A stretch of DNA of 64,000 nt, from assembly GCF_027579695.1 (NCBI RefSeq), contig NC_083577.1, positions 37,607,198 through 37,671,197 of the forward strand, in the 5' to 3' direction. Positions 1 through 10,447 of this stretch are shown here, in pieces. Position numbers and translations under genes: made by a program. Within the stretch, counting starts at the first letter, position 1; every line of letters begins with the position of its first letter. The stretch is from Neoarius graeffei (Eukaryota; Chordata; Actinopteri; Siluriformes; Ariidae). The notes below the pieces were generated by a model. It saw only the letters and a program-made list of their open reading frames with translations, had not been told where the DNA came from and searched no databases.

Positions 1-202
1 TTTTTTGAGATGTGTTGCTGTCATGAAATTTCAAATGAGCCAATATTTGGCATGAAGTTTCAAAATGTCTCACTTTCGACATTTGATATGTTGTCTATGT
101 TCTATTGTGAATACAATATCAGTTTTTGAGATTTGTAAATTATTGCATTCCGTTTTTATTTACAATTTGTACTTTGTCCCAACTTTTTTGGAATCGGGGT
201 TG
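1..202 (+). mobile_element. Right end of a Tc1-like element (family Tc1-A), cut by window start
   Basis: The segment ends in the inverted-repeat terminus GGAATCGGGGTTG followed by TA, the Tc1 target dinucleotide. It matches, as reverse complement, the left end of the element at 22972-24950 over most of its length, so the family has terminal inverted repeats of roughly 190 bp. Only this end lies in the window and no transposase is visible. The element is inserted in the TIR element that continues at 205-478. Confidence 0.85.
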
Positions 203-204
203 TA

Positions 205-478
205 TTATCATCACATTTTTCACAAATTGCTCCTGTCATTTCACCGGTTTGTTTACATTCTAAGCGGAAATGATTATCTGATGATTTGTATAAAGTTTTT
301 ATTTATTGAATTTGCAAAAAATTACAATAGAAATGCTCTGTTTCTCAAAATCCAGGTAATGTCGATAACCATTTTATTCTATTCCACTCAAGCTTGTCGT
401 ACATGGCTTATAGCCGACTCGGTGCTACACACCTCATCAGCTATCAGCTCATGTACGACTTGATTTCGTGGAATAGCT
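205..478. mobile_element. End of an unclassified TIR element, copy 1
   Basis: This stretch is clearly similar to 6698-6956 along its whole length, including the AT-rich part, the sequence reading CTCAAAATCCAG, and the terminal TATTCCAC/GTGGAATA inverted motif. The outer end lies near 478. The inner side is interrupted by the Tc1-A element ending at 202. The superfamily is unknown; copy 2 suggests a coding element (see 6076-6956). Confidence 0.5.
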
Positions 479-980
479 GTTTTATCATGGTTTTCCCCAA
501 AGCGTTTTAGTGTATCGGGCCCGATACGCTTGCTCTGCCAGCCAATACACTTAGTCGCTTTAGTTAAAATCCGATATGCTTAGATTTATACCAATACGTT
601 AAATTTCCTACCCACAAGTAACTAGATACATAGGAGAGCAAATCACAGATCCATTTACATACTGATTGATATTTGTGTTAAACAAGCGGCCTTTTTTTCC
701 CCCAATGTTTGTGTTGATTCTGTCAAAGTAATATGTCCGCGTGGTATGATGTAAACAAACTAATCTGTTGGCTAGGTCAAGATCACATGTTCAAACCGTC
801 CAATAAAAATACCGAAAGAAAACGTCAGACATCCCGGAATTTTCCGATTCATTATAAGCGATCCCATTGGCTGCCGATGTTGTCCCCCACCAGACGGACA
901 AAGCCGACTGATTTTAGTCTATTATCATTATCGCTTTGATCAAAGATTGGTTGACTAAATGTCAACAAACCCACGAGTGA
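479..980. other. No gene seen
   Basis: AT-rich sequence without a convincing coding frame. A GC-richer block at about 860-960 looks like transposon end sequence, but I found no matching partner end. Confidence 0.4.
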
Positions 981-1268
981 TGGCGCACAAAACCAGACAA
1001 CTGTCACGACAACGAAAACGTCGTCAATTTTGATCACAGCGACTGGCTCAAAAAACACAACTACTCTGTCCACTGCCACGACGATGACAACTGGCACTAC
1101 AGTGTCTACACCAGCATTCTCTCAGTGCCAGAACTGATCAGGCCTGTGATCTTCCTTCTCACCATCTCTTTCCTCTGTGCTGTAGTCGAGCTGACGGACA
1201 GGATACGTCCTTCCTGTGTCCAAGGAGAATTAATCTGCTTTAAAGGAGTAGAAAACTTAATTCATTAG
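981..1268 (+). CDS. Exon-like stop-free segment, possible membrane protein fragment
   Basis: One frame is open for 95 codons from just after a TGA (978-980) to a TAG (1266-1268). It has no ATG near its start, so it would be an internal exon or a pseudogene fragment. Third codon positions are strongly C-rich through about 1220, unlike the AT-rich surroundings, as expected for vertebrate coding sequence. The translation begins with a His/Asp/Asn-rich part (motif SDWLKKHNYSV), continues into HYSVYTSILSVPELIRP, and then has a hydrophobic stretch (VIFLLTISFLCAVVEL) that could be a membrane helix. I see no strong acceptor or donor at either edge, and codon usage drifts in the last 15 codons. I do not recognise the protein. 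It may be a decayed host exon, or chance. Confidence 0.4.
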   Translation, partial: WRTKPDNCHDNENVVNFDHSDWLKKHNYSVHCHDDDNWHYSVYTSILSVPELIRPVIFLLTISFLCAVVELTDRIRPSCVQGELICFKGVENLIH

Positions 1269-2735
1269 TTTTGGTTTGCAGAAAGATTATATAAACACTC
1301 TCACAAAGTGAAGTTGTCCAAATGTGTCAAATATAGCATAATTTAAAATAATAATCAATTATTTTTGGCAGTGTGATGTCACTGGGATCCATTTAACAAA
1401 AAAAGGCTCTGGATTATTCTTTTGTTAAAGGGTCACAGAAATAGAAATAGAAACACTTTTATTGCCAGGTGTGTGGACACACACGAGGAATTTGACTCCG
1501 GTTCACTTAGCTCTCATAGTACAAAAACAGATAAAAAAGCATATACACAAAACAAACAAACAAACAAACAAGCAAACAACAACAACAAAAATAGGTGCAT
1601 AGTGCAAAGTAATCCAGGTAAGTCAAGTATGGAATAGTTAAATAAATATAAAGTATACAGTGCGCACAGAATGACGGTATAAGTGTTCAGATATTTTACA
1701 ACTGATATTACTGATATATGAATGTGGATTTTAGCTGTTCATCACAGAGACAGCCTGAGGGAAGAAACTATTCTTGTGTCTGGTTGTTTTAGCATACAGT
1801 CATCTATATCGCCTCCCTGAGGGGAGAAGATTAAACAGATTGTGACCAGGGTGTGATGGGTCCGCAGAGATGATACCTGCCCATTTCCTGACTCTGGACA
1901 AGTACAAGTCTTGGATGGAGGGCAGGACTTATACTTGTCCAGAGTCAGGACAGTGACGTCACACTGCCAGATACGCTTATCGTTACTATTCGAAATTATG
2001 CTACATTTGACACTTAACAAATTATTTTGATGAATATGCTTATAAGTACATAATCTTTCTGCAAACTTAAATGTATGAATAAAGTTCTATTTTCCTTTAA
2101 ATATGTTTTAATCTTAATCTAGTCCATTTATAATATGCAGTTGCCTTACTTTTCTTTTCAGTGTCTCTTAGTTATACATATATTATGGTAATTGCATCAG
2201 AAACATTCTAAATCATTACAGTTATAGTAATACAGCAACTTATTTTAAGGTGGCAGTTCGTAGGTTCAGATCCCTTTGTGATCAACAGGAGGTCATGATG
2301 ATTGATTCTCTTCATTGGATTGCATAAGATGGAGCAAACCGCTGTTCATATTTTCATGCACATTTTTGTTACAACACTACTTGATCATAGATAATTAAGT
2401 GCAAGGGATCCCCGTAGATTTTCAAATCTATCATATACCTAAGTAATCTATAACAAAACAGTTTAACTTGCATGTTGAACTTTAAGGTGAAATTTCAAAT
2501 GTGTATAAATGATTTCTATTTAGATCAGAAATCATTGAAACACTGGTAAAATCTGTCCTATAATCATGCATCTAAAACCTCTCAGAGACCCTGAAAATGC
2601 ACCTGAGAGCATCTATTTTCAAAAAAATTTTCGGGGGGCATGCCCCCGGACCCCCTAGTTTCTCTTCGCACCATTTAACACTTAATTGTCTGTATATTAT
2701 CATGCCAGAATTTTCTGGGGAAAACACTGTGTATG
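1269..2735. other. No gene seen; retroelement-like remnant and hairpin
   Basis: Mostly AT-rich. The part at about 1437-1949 (minus strand) resembles dispersed retroelement tail sequence known from fish, but I cannot name the family with certainty. Near 2630-2660 a short palindrome GGGGGCATGCCCCC sits in a sequence typical of hAT-related repeats. Confidence 0.3.
1887..1949. repeat. Inverted repeat, 24-bp arms
   Basis: The arm at 1887-1910 (CCTGACTCTGGACAAG and on) is the reverse complement of 1926-1949 with one mismatch; a 15-bp loop separates them. It could fold into a hairpin or be a snap-back duplication inside the retroelement-like remnant. Confidence 0.75.

Positions 2736-2736
<1 letters not shown>

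Positions 2737-2808
<72 letters not shown>
2737..2808 (+). repeat. (GATA)n microsatellite
   Basis: About eighteen perfect GATA units. Read on the minus strand it produces a false open frame of repeated LSIYLSIY residues. Confidence 0.97.
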
Positions 2809-2813
2809 TTACA

Positions 2814-2935
2814 CAGTGGTGCGAAGATATGAAGTTTATCTTCGAGTGGTGAATGTATGTATCTCGAATAAGTGAAGTGAACGGCTGATTTATTTTTCAA
2901 CATGAGAAGATAAACTTCATATCTTTGCGCCACTG
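2814..2935. mobile_element. Small palindromic MITE
   Basis: Two 30-bp arms (2814-2843 and 2906-2935) beginning CAGTGG are inverted relative to each other with two mismatches; the shared core is AAGATATGAAGTTTATCTTC. The same core recurs near 3145-3170 and 11405-11435, so it is a dispersed terminal sequence. No clear target duplication is seen. Confidence 0.5.
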
Positions 2936-3500
2936 CCTAATGTTCTTTATATTATATGGACGCACATAAAACAAAACAAAATGCAAGTTAAATCAAAAGA
3001 AGTTTAATTTTGAACTGGTTTGCCATTTTGAGAACGCATATCTAGTCAGCAGTTAAACACTGGAAGTGACGACATCGGAGTGAAATATCGGGAAATATGT
3101 CACTCAGATCCGCGATGTATTTCATAAGAAAAATGCATGTTTTTCAACACAAGAAGATAAACTTCATAGCTTCAAGCCAACGTGTGAGTTTCTTATTATA
3201 TCGACACATTCACAAACAAAAAGTACCCAAATTTATCAAAACAATTCATCCATTTCCTCACGAGTGAAGATATTGGAAAATCTGTTACTCAATGTCCCGG
3301 ATATAGTTTGCATTTGAGTGGCGTATTTCCCAGTAACACACACGTGTCTGTATAATAAAAAAACAATATAACAGTTTTGCAAGATACTATACAGGATCGT
3401 CACAGTAAGAATATAGATTATAATATTTACTTTTGCTAACGAAATATGGCACAGTGTGTAGTGTTACTGCTTTGTGATGCTGTAGTTTCGCATGTTCTTC

Positions 3501-3501
<1 letters not shown>
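2936..3501. other. No gene seen
   Basis: AT-rich sequence with a further copy of the AAGATAAACTTCAT motif near 3150. No coding frame of note. Confidence 0.4.

Positions 3502-3542
<41 letters not shown>
3502..3542 (+). repeat. (GT)n microsatellite
   Basis: Uninterrupted GT dinucleotides followed by GCGCGC. Confidence 0.97.
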
Positions 3543-3548
<6 letters not shown>

Positions 3549-3730
3549 ATTTTTATATATTACTGAGAGCCAAATGTCCTCACAAGGATAGTAAAATCTG
3601 ACAATTTCAACCTTGTGGGGACATTTGGATGGTCCCCACAAGGAAATTGTTGTTGTTTAATAAATAAAGTTTGCTTTTCACTACTGAGATTAAGGTAAAG
3701 GTTTGGTTGAGGTGCAGGCACAGAATTAAT

Positions 3731-4102
3731 CTCATCTCATTATCTGTAGCCGCTTTATCCTGTCCTACAGGGTCGCAGGCAAGCTGGAGCCTATCCCAGC
3801 TGACTACGGGCGAAAGGCGGGGTACACCCTGGACAAGTCGCCAGGTCATCACAGGGCTGACACATAGACACAGACAACCATTCACACTCACATTCACACC
3901 TACGGTCAATTTAGAGTCACCAGTTAACCTAACCTGCATGTCTTTGGACTGTGGGGGAAACCGGAGCACCCGGAGGAAACCCACGCAGACACGGGGAGAA
4001 CATGCAAACTCCGCACAGAAAGGCCCTCGCCGGCCACGGGGCTCGAACCCAGACCTTCTTGCTGTGAGGCGACAGTGCTAACCGCTACACCACCGTGCCG
4101 CC
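3731..4102 (-). mobile_element. SINE-A (V-SINE type), full length
   Basis: Minus-strand copy of the window's main SINE. The tRNA-like head starts GGGCGGCACGGTGGTGTAG and contains A-box-like (TGGTGTAGTGGTTAGC) and B-box-like (GGTTCGAGCCC) pol III promoter sequences. The central domain of about 65 bp (GTTTGCATGTTCTCC through CAGTCCAAAGACATGC) is the part conserved across vertebrate V-SINEs. The 3' part ends AAAGCGGCTAnAGATAATGAGATGAG, presumably recognised by a partner LINE. Target duplication CAGAATTAAT at 3721-3730 and 4103-4112. Confidence 0.95.
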
Positions 4103-4167
4103 CAGAATTAATTAACTGCATTAATAATTATGTAAGTGGAAGGTCCTCACAAGTATGGCGAGATAAA

Positions 4168-4201
<34 letters not shown>
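4168..4201 (+). repeat. (GT)n microsatellite
   Basis: Simple GT repeat of about 15 units. Confidence 0.95.
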
Positions 4202-4202
<1 letters not shown>

Positions 4203-5364
4203 TGCTCTGCTATGGTCTGGGATTTCATTCAGTGTGTATTCCTGCCTTGTGCACATGGTGCCCAGAAAAAAAAGCCTCCGGATCTGTTGTGTAACCCTGG
4301 CCAGGATAAAGCGGTTACCGAAGATGAATGAATTTCTGCTAACAACAAGAACAAAAAAAAAAAAGTCATCATTTACTGAAGAACAGAAGGGAGAATGAAA
4401 TGGTTCGTGAAAAAGTAAATATTAGCAGCCAGTCACCTGCATGTTACAACATTGCAATAACCTGAGGTTTTTGTAGCCCAATTCTACTGTATAAAAAGAT
4501 TATATACAGCTTGTATATATTATATAGTGCTTTATCTGTTTCTTACCCCCCCCGCTCTCTCTCTCTCTCACCCCCATGGAGAATCCCGATACTGATTCTG
4601 AATATGGATGATATCTGCTGGTCTCCACCTTAAGATTCAGCCTCTTATTTTATAGCGTGTGTGTGAGCTCATTATGCAGCAGTTTTCTTCTGGAGGGACG
4701 GCTCTGTCTATGGTAGATGTGTTCACTGTAAGGCTCGGGGCTGTGGAGACTTTAAACTGGATCAAATCATAAAATCACAACATCAAATCAGCCACGGCTG
4801 TGCTTTCCAACGTGTGTGTGTGTGTGTGCGTGTGTGTGTGGGTGTGTGTGTGTGTGGGTGGATTTGCCATATACATACATAATGTCCTTTGCTCAGGATT
4901 TTGGCACGTGTGTTTGCATTTGCTCTGAGGAAGCTGCACCAGATCAGGTCCTTTTCTCTAAACCAGCTGATCAGTTCATCTATTTAAAACATTTCCTGGT
5001 GAAATATTTTTTTCTTTTCTTTTTGCAAGCTCACACTTCTCAGGATATCATTTTGAAATAAATTGAAATTTGCCTTCACTCTTTTGTTAGTTTATTTATC
5101 TGAAGGTAAGCAGAGGGATTTTTCATACCTGACAGTATAATGATCACATTGCTAGCAGCAATTAGCTGTAGGCTAATTAATGGTTGCAAAAAAAAAAGAA
5201 AGAAAGGAAGAAAAAAAGGCTCACAGCTAAATCATCAATCTTGGATGCCTATCGTTTTTTAATATATTTAAAAGTAAAATGTTGCACTGATTTTTTAAAA
5301 TAATACTTTTATAATTTAATATAAAATATAGGTTTTATAATTAAGCAATATCACACTCGATGTT
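4202..5364. other. No gene seen; simple repeats
   Basis: Contains a GT-rich tract at 4811-4860, a CT-rich tract near 4553-4572 and A-rich runs. The open frames here are short or run through the simple repeats. Confidence 0.45.
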
Positions 5365-5451
5365 GTGCTGTTGTACTGAATGTCCGCATGGCTGTGATTC
5401 GGTTATAGCTTGAGCTTATTACAGCCGTGCTGATATTCAGTACAACAGCAC
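5365..5451. repeat. Inverted repeat with perfect 17-bp arms
   Basis: GTGCTGTTGTACTGAAT at 5365-5381 is exactly inverted at 5435-5451, with a loop of about 53 bp that itself contains partly complementary sequence. It probably derives from a palindromic DNA transposon. Confidence 0.7.
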
Positions 5452-5911
5452 GAGCTTGATTGCTTTCATACAACAGTTCGATGAACAAGAAATTAATAAT
5501 CGATGAAATGACAATTTGGACACAGCATGGCCAAAGGTTTTGTTTATTTTTGCTCCTTTAAGGGAAACAGATCCCAAACAAGCCACAGTTGCGTTATAGC
5601 ACATCGGCTCGCTGGCTCACATTGATTTGTACATTCCGGTTAAAGGTGCTTCCAGGAAAACTGCAATCCCTTCTTCGTTTTCATATTCATCTGGCAAACT
5701 TTCATATTTTTAAGCTAAAAGTTCTATTCCTGCAAAGTGTCATTTGCTGTATCCACTAATGATGTCACTAACACCACAGTAATCACCATTTCAAACTAGG
5801 AAGTGGAATGTTACGTGCAGGACACAGATGAGAGGATTGATACACACAGTGAAATTTCCCAGTGCAGCTTGGTGAAATATCAGCACTCTTGGAATGCTGC
5901 TGGACCAATCA

Positions 5912-6042
5912 GGGGTGGGTTTCCCAAAAGAGTCATAGCACAAAGATCATTGTTAAATGGTAGCGTGAGCACCACAATGAACACTCTTTCTCTCTTCTAG
6001 TTAATGCTCTTAGCGTTAAGAGGCTTTTGGGAAACCCACCCC
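5912..6042. mobile_element. 131-bp MITE with 19-bp TIRs
   Basis: Both ends carry the perfect terminal inverted repeat GGGGTGGGTTTCCCAAAAG, followed by related sequence for another 15 bp. No coding capacity. The target duplication is not clear. The superfamily is not certain from the ends alone. Confidence 0.75.
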
Positions 6043-6165
6043 AGATTAGTGGACCAGAACTAACTGTTGTATAAGTTTAGTTATTCTATCCACAGTCACT
6101 GGATATGAGCACTCGTGCGTTCTGATTGGCTATCAGCTCATATCCCGTGAGTAGAGAAAAACAAA

Positions 6166-6271
6166 ATGGCGGAGCATGTTACGGAACCAAATGAGGGCAA
6201 AATAAAAACTCTACTCAAAAACAAAACCCCCAAAAATAAAAAAAGCAACAATGGAATAAAAGTAGTTGATG
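6166..6271 (+). pseudogene. Candidate first exon of a transposon-encoded protein
   Basis: The sequence AAAATGGCGGAGC gives a good start context. The frame runs 35 codons plus one base and ends at the donor GATG|GTAAG (GT at 6272-6273). The peptide starts MAEHVTEPNEGKIKTLLKNK and is Lys/Asn-rich. It loosely recalls the N-termini of Crypton/KIAA1958-like proteins common in fish genomes; that is a memory-based resemblance, not a search result. No downstream exon survives in the element, so no function is expected. Confidence 0.35.
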
Positions 6272-6311
6272 GTAAGAACATATCTTTTTTATTTTTCAAG
6301 AATTACTATTA

Positions 6312-6683
6312 GGCGGCACGGTGGTGTAGTGGTTAGCGCTGTCGCCTCACAGCAAGAAGGTCCGGGTTCGAGCCCCGTGGCCGGCGAGGGCCTTTCTGTG
6401 CGGAGTTTGCATGTTCTCCCTGTGTCCGCGTGGGTTTCCTCCGGGTGCTCCGGTTTCCCCCACAGTCCAAAGACATGCAGGTTAGGTTAACTGGTGGCTC
6501 TAAATTGAGCGTAGGTGTGAATGTGAGTGTGAATGGTTGTCTGTGTCTATGTGTCAGCCCTGTGATGACCTGGTGACTTGTCCAGGGTGTACCCCGCCTT
6601 TCGCCCGTAGTCAGCTGGGATAGGCTCCAGCTTGCCTGCGACCCTGTAGAACAGGATAAAGCGGCTAGAGATAATGAGATGAG
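6312..6683 (+). mobile_element. SINE-A, full length
   Basis: Same structure as the 3731-4102 copy. Target duplication of 14 bp, AAGAATTACTATTA, at 6298-6311 and 6684-6697. It sits inside the TIR element 6076-6956. Confidence 0.96.
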
Positions 6684-6956
6684 AAGAATTACTATTATCA
6701 CATTTTTCACAAATTGCTACTGTCATTTCGTCTGTTTGTTTACATTCAAAGCGGAAATGTTTTTGTCGGACGTTTTGTACAAAGTTTTCATTTATCCAAT
6801 TTGCAAAAAATGAAAATAAAAATGCTCTGTTTCTCAAAATCCAGTGAATGTGGATAGAATAAAACAGTTATTCCACTCAATGGGGCGTACATGGCTTAGA
6901 GCCAACTTGGCAGCTATCAGCTCGAGTACGACTTGATTTCGTTGAATAACTGTTAA

Positions 6957-8072
6957 ATAACTTGGTCTAGTAGCTGTATGAAGGTGAAAAAAAAATTGCC
7001 GAATTCATTGATTTTCAGAGATAAATTTGACAAGTGAGGTATATTGTTTGAATTTATTCGAAAACAAAAAGAAAGGATTGAAGATCGTTGATTATTAACG
7101 ATAACTCATGTTATATGTCCAAGACAGCCAAGAGAGAGAGAGCGCGGTATAAATCCAAAAAAGCTCTCAGAGCAGTGCTTATTAAAAGTTGCTGTACAAT
7201 CTGTGCTTTGATTCTCTTTTAAACATATGCACAGTGAATGATCTTGTAATTTATTTCTTTGGTAATTGGGGAGCATATTGGCCTTGAATTCCTGTACATC
7301 TGGATCTTTTACAGTTTCACTTTGGAGCTGAGCAAGCACCGCAAAAACTTCCTCATAGTTCTGGAGCTCAGTTTGTTTATGTCTTACATGCAATACTTGT
7401 TCGGTCTTAGTTTGCCTATTTATATCCTGGTACTGTATATCTTTCACTGCACATGGAGCTAGGAGAAACGCAATTTCGTCCTGCTGTGCACAGTTTTACA
7501 CATTTGTATAGTCTGAATGACAGAGTTCACTTTGACTTGATTTTGACTGTAGCTCAGTAATGTAACCGGCGTTAAATTTACAAAAATTGAAATCATGAGT
7601 AAGAAAAATGCATGCTTTCCTTGTACTTTATAAAATAACACTCCCCCGCCCCCACACACACACATCCACATTCTACAGCATTATTATACGATGTGCCCTC
7701 TATACACCGATCGTCCTCGAGATTCACTCAAAGCCTTTATTCGGTATGTCTTCTTGTCTATAGCATGACATGCTCAATTTGAGTTCCTGAGTGCGTCAGG
7801 ATCTAGTGAGGTTACAAGAGTGATCAGCACTTTAAAAGTAATAGCACAGTTCAGCTGGAGTGGCTAAATAGGATATTTAATCATTTCCACTTTAGTACCG
7901 TTTAACCCTCTGCACTCATCCAGTCACTGTCCCTGTCTGAATAATTTGCTTTGCTCTTGATTAAAATGTGCCTTGAACATACAGATGTGAAGGAAAGAGC
8001 AAACAACCATATACTCAGCCAGTCAGTGTGATTTCGTAATAGGATTCAATAAATTGTTTCACTGTAGATTTT
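6957..8072. other. No gene seen
   Basis: AT-rich. The longest frames (7106-7447 minus, 7259-7462 plus) overlap on opposite strands, show no codon bias or recognisable motif, and are probably chance. Confidence 0.4.
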
Positions 8073-8459
8073 TGGGCGGCACGGTGGTGTAGTGGTTAGC
8101 GCTGTCGCCTCACAGCAAGAAGGTCCTGGGTTCGAGCCCCGGGGCCGGCGAGGGCCTTTCTGTGTGGAGTTTGCATGTTCTCCCCGTGTCCGCGTGGGTT
8201 TCCTCCGGGTGCTCCGGTTTCCCCCACAGTCCAAAGACATGCAGGTTAGGTTAACTGGTGACTCTAAATTGACCGTAGGTGTGAATGTGAGTGTGAATGG
8301 TTGTCTGTGTCTATGTGTCAGCCCTGTGATGACCTGGCGACTTGTCCAGGGTGTACCCCGCCTTTCGCCCGTAGTCAGCTGGGATAGGCTCCAGCTTGCC
8401 TGCGACCCTGTAGAACAGGATAAAGCGGCTAGAGATAATGAGATGAGGTATTGTTTTTT
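8073..8459 (+). mobile_element. SINE-A, full length
   Basis: Full head, central domain and tail. Tail runs on as GATGAGGTATTGTTTTTT. Probable 8-bp target duplication TAGATTTT at 8065-8072 and 8460-8467. Confidence 0.93.
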
Positions 8460-8530
8460 TAGATTTTAGTCCATTTCTCTGTGACAGAGAATGTTGAACT
8501 TAGCCTTAATCGCTGAATTTAGTGATTTAA

Positions 8531-9206
8531 AGGAGAACTGAAATAACTTTTAAACTTGCTTTATTTCTTAATTAACGTGTTATTCAATTACATTTTCGGT
8601 TTTAGTAACCTTATATCGTGACTCGTATTGGCAACTAATTGCAATTAAATATTATACTTATCGGCCTGTTCGGTTTTTAGCCATGTTGAATTTAGTTCGT
8701 TTGGTCCACGGCAGGCGTCGCTTATCCACGCGATCTTCACGAGACTTGTGCGAGACTTTGAAACGTGAAGTGTCAGCCAGGTGTCAGTGCCGCCATTTTG
8801 AAAACTGTTTTCCAAACGAAATATTGCACAGAAACGAGTTTAAATGATGATTACTGCCTACTTTTTTCAAACTTTCCTGATTGCTATCAAAACAAACAAA
8901 ACTTCCAGCTTGATTACATCAGCATTCGAAAGAGGGCGCGCGCGTCTTTTGACGATGTTGGCAGATGTCGGTCACTTTGATTTCTGCTGTATGTTTTACT
9001 TCCGTCCTACGATGTCTCGCACAGGTCTCAACAAATCTCGTTTACAGCCGTTGCTTTGACATATGGACCGATATATTACAGAGCATATTTCAGACACTCA
9101 TAACGTGCTATAGCAGCGACAAAATAGCTGCCAGAAATGCATTCCGATATTTAATAAAATGAGAAATAGAATTTTGATGATAAAAAAAATTGCCTTCAGT
9201 TCCCCT
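8531..9206. mobile_element. TTAA MITE, copy 1 (Kolobok/T2-like)
   Basis: A 676-bp non-coding element with TIRs AGGRGAACTGAA, flanked by TTAA at 8527-8530 and 9207-9210. The ends therefore read TTAAAGGRR, the signature I know from T2/Kolobok-type transposons of frogs and fish. Two further copies lie at 17291-17935 and 37877-38553, in inverted orientation to this one. The inside has no intact protein; frames that appear on it recur in all three copies only because the copies are similar. Confidence 0.85.
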
Positions 9207-9305
9207 TTAATCCAAAATTCAAATTATTATATTATAGACCCCTTCGCATGTTTGTAAACAAACCGACCGTTGCCAGGATGTGCGCGCAGCCTGAACTCAG
9301 AAACA

Positions 9306-9459
9306 ATGGCGCTGCCCATAGACCGGCATTATGAGCTGTCAGATTATGCCAAACAATTGTCGTTACAAGATCGAGAATGCTACATAAATAAGTTAACTCT
9401 AACAAGTGGACATCGCCTACCGGATCCGCATTTAATTAAAGAGTGGACGGACGATGTTA
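9306..9459 (+). pseudogene. First exon, candidate second protein of ISL2EU-like element
   Basis: It starts at the ATG in AACAATGGCGC and reads MALPIDRHYELSDYAKQLS, then a conserved-looking part CYINKLTL and RLPDPHLIKEWTDDV. It ends at TTA|GTAAGTTTT, a perfect splice donor (GT at 9460). The pattern of a Tyr-x-x-Lys-Leu start, an Asp-Pro and a Trp-x-Asp-Asp motif resembles the N-terminus of SWIM/YqaJ-type proteins encoded by fish transposons. Reading past the donor gives a stop after nine codons. The following exons are deleted, so it cannot make a full protein. Confidence 0.45.
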
Positions 9460-10126
9460 GTAAGTTTTCCTCTGATACCTGAAGGCAGTCATACTATTTA
9501 CAAAAAATGTCAAACTCAAAAAAAAAAACTATTTACAAAAGCAGCCTGCCATCAACATTCTGGTTACAGCGAGACTACAACTTGATTAACAATGGGACAT
9601 TCATATTCATTTTGTTTTAATCAAATTATGCCAGTGATGTGATGGCAATGTGGCTTTAGCTACAACAGCAAATACCAACACTAAACAGCAATTTGCAGGA
9701 GGTAATGGCATGAAAGGAATGATAGTGTAAAGAGTGCAGCTAAGAGAAATCAGAGCTGCGTAAAAAGCGAGAGGCAGAGAGCAGAAATGAAACTGAACGG
9801 GGCGGGAGCGAGGTTAGAGCAGTCAACGCAAGTTGGCATTTAGAGTGAGGGCACACAATTTTACCTTTCCATCCTTGCTTTAAAATTGTGATTTTCGGCA
9901 TACACAAATAATGATGGCACAAAATCTGGACTGCTTGAGTCAAGCGAGACCTCTCCTACAAACAAAACTGCATGCAAAGCTAAGTTAACATGCTAACAAT
10001 ATTCATTACATTGTGTAACTATGACCCAGCTAATCAGACAAACGCTACCAAAGTATTTTGCTACATCAATAAATGAAGACTAGAAAGAATAAAAAAAGAA
10101 AGATTTAATAAATAGCCTGATCTTAC

Positions 10127-10317
10127 CTGTGATGAAGTGGGCGCTGCAAACCCGCACATTTTTGATGGTGCTTTCATCCCAGTCTACACGTTTGATGGCT
10201 TGTAGCCATAGACGCCGGCGATTTTTTTTGGAATGGGTGAGATCCTGCTGGAATTCTGTACATTTTAACCCCATCACTGCTACGATTCTGACACCCGACA
10301 ACACAACAACTAGGCAT
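10127..10317 (-). pseudogene. THAP zinc-finger first exon, frameshifted
   Basis: From the ATG at 10317 the minus strand reads MPSCCVVGCQNRSSDGVKMY, the first Cys pair of a THAP domain (C2CH zinc finger, DNA-binding in P, Kolobok and related transposases). After a run of eight T (10222-10229 on plus) the frame changes, and the rest continues RRRLWLQAIKR, DWDES and VCSAHFITG, the second half with the Cys-x-x-His pair. The exon ends at ATCACAG|GTAAGA, a canonical donor. So the domain is complete except for one homopolymer frameshift. No transposase core follows. Confidence 0.75.
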
Positions 10318-10447
10318 TTCTTCCAAATATTTCTTCTCGTCTCTACCGTCGCTGAGTCTTTTTTGGGTCCAGGCTGCGCGCGCAATTTCCTCTTACGTAT
10401 GAATGACATTTACTGCGAAGGGGTCTATATTATATTTAAATAATAAT

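Larger units (their letters stand above)
6076..6956. mobile_element. Unclassified TIR element, copy 2, with SINE inside
   Basis: The right part (6698-6956) is homologous to 205-478. The left edge (AGTTATTCTATCC near 6080) is a plausible inverted partner of the right edge (GAATAACTGTT near 6950). Between them lie one candidate exon (6166-6271) and the SINE at 6312-6683. Subtracting the SINE leaves about 500 bp, so this is a deletion derivative. Edges are approximate. Confidence 0.45.
9233..10429. mobile_element. 1.2-kb TIR element with two inward-facing first exons
   Basis: Perfect 16-bp terminal inverted repeats TATAGACCCCTTCGCA at 9233-9248 and 10414-10429, plus a second shared block (TGCGCGCAGCCTG type) inside each end. 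The target appears AT-rich (TA or TATA). The left end carries a first exon on the plus strand (9306-9459); the right end carries a THAP first exon on the minus strand (10127-10317). Both end at good splice donors and nothing coding lies between, so this looks like an internal-deletion derivative of a two-gene transposon. The THAP protein plus a second protein recalls the ISL2EU group; that assignment is an inference. Confidence 0.7.

Noticed and set aside
3607..4121. Long frames in SINE copies (repeated throughout the window, for example with SLDCGGNRSTRRKPTRTRGE)
   Set aside because: They recur only because the SINE is repeated; the SINE is a pol III-type non-coding repeat and the frames occur on both strands.
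7106..7447. 113-residue minus-strand frame as a host exon
   Set aside because: No splice signals or codon bias, and an opposing frame of similar length overlaps it.
8090..8135. tRNA genes at SINE heads
   Set aside because: A and B boxes are present but the heads are fused to the SINE body and no clean tRNA with CCA-ready acceptor stem is formed.
8765..9162. Frames shared by the three TTAA MITE copies as a possible conserved protein
   Set aside because: They have different breaks in each copy, no domain, and overlap in several frames; similarity is explained by the MITE itself.
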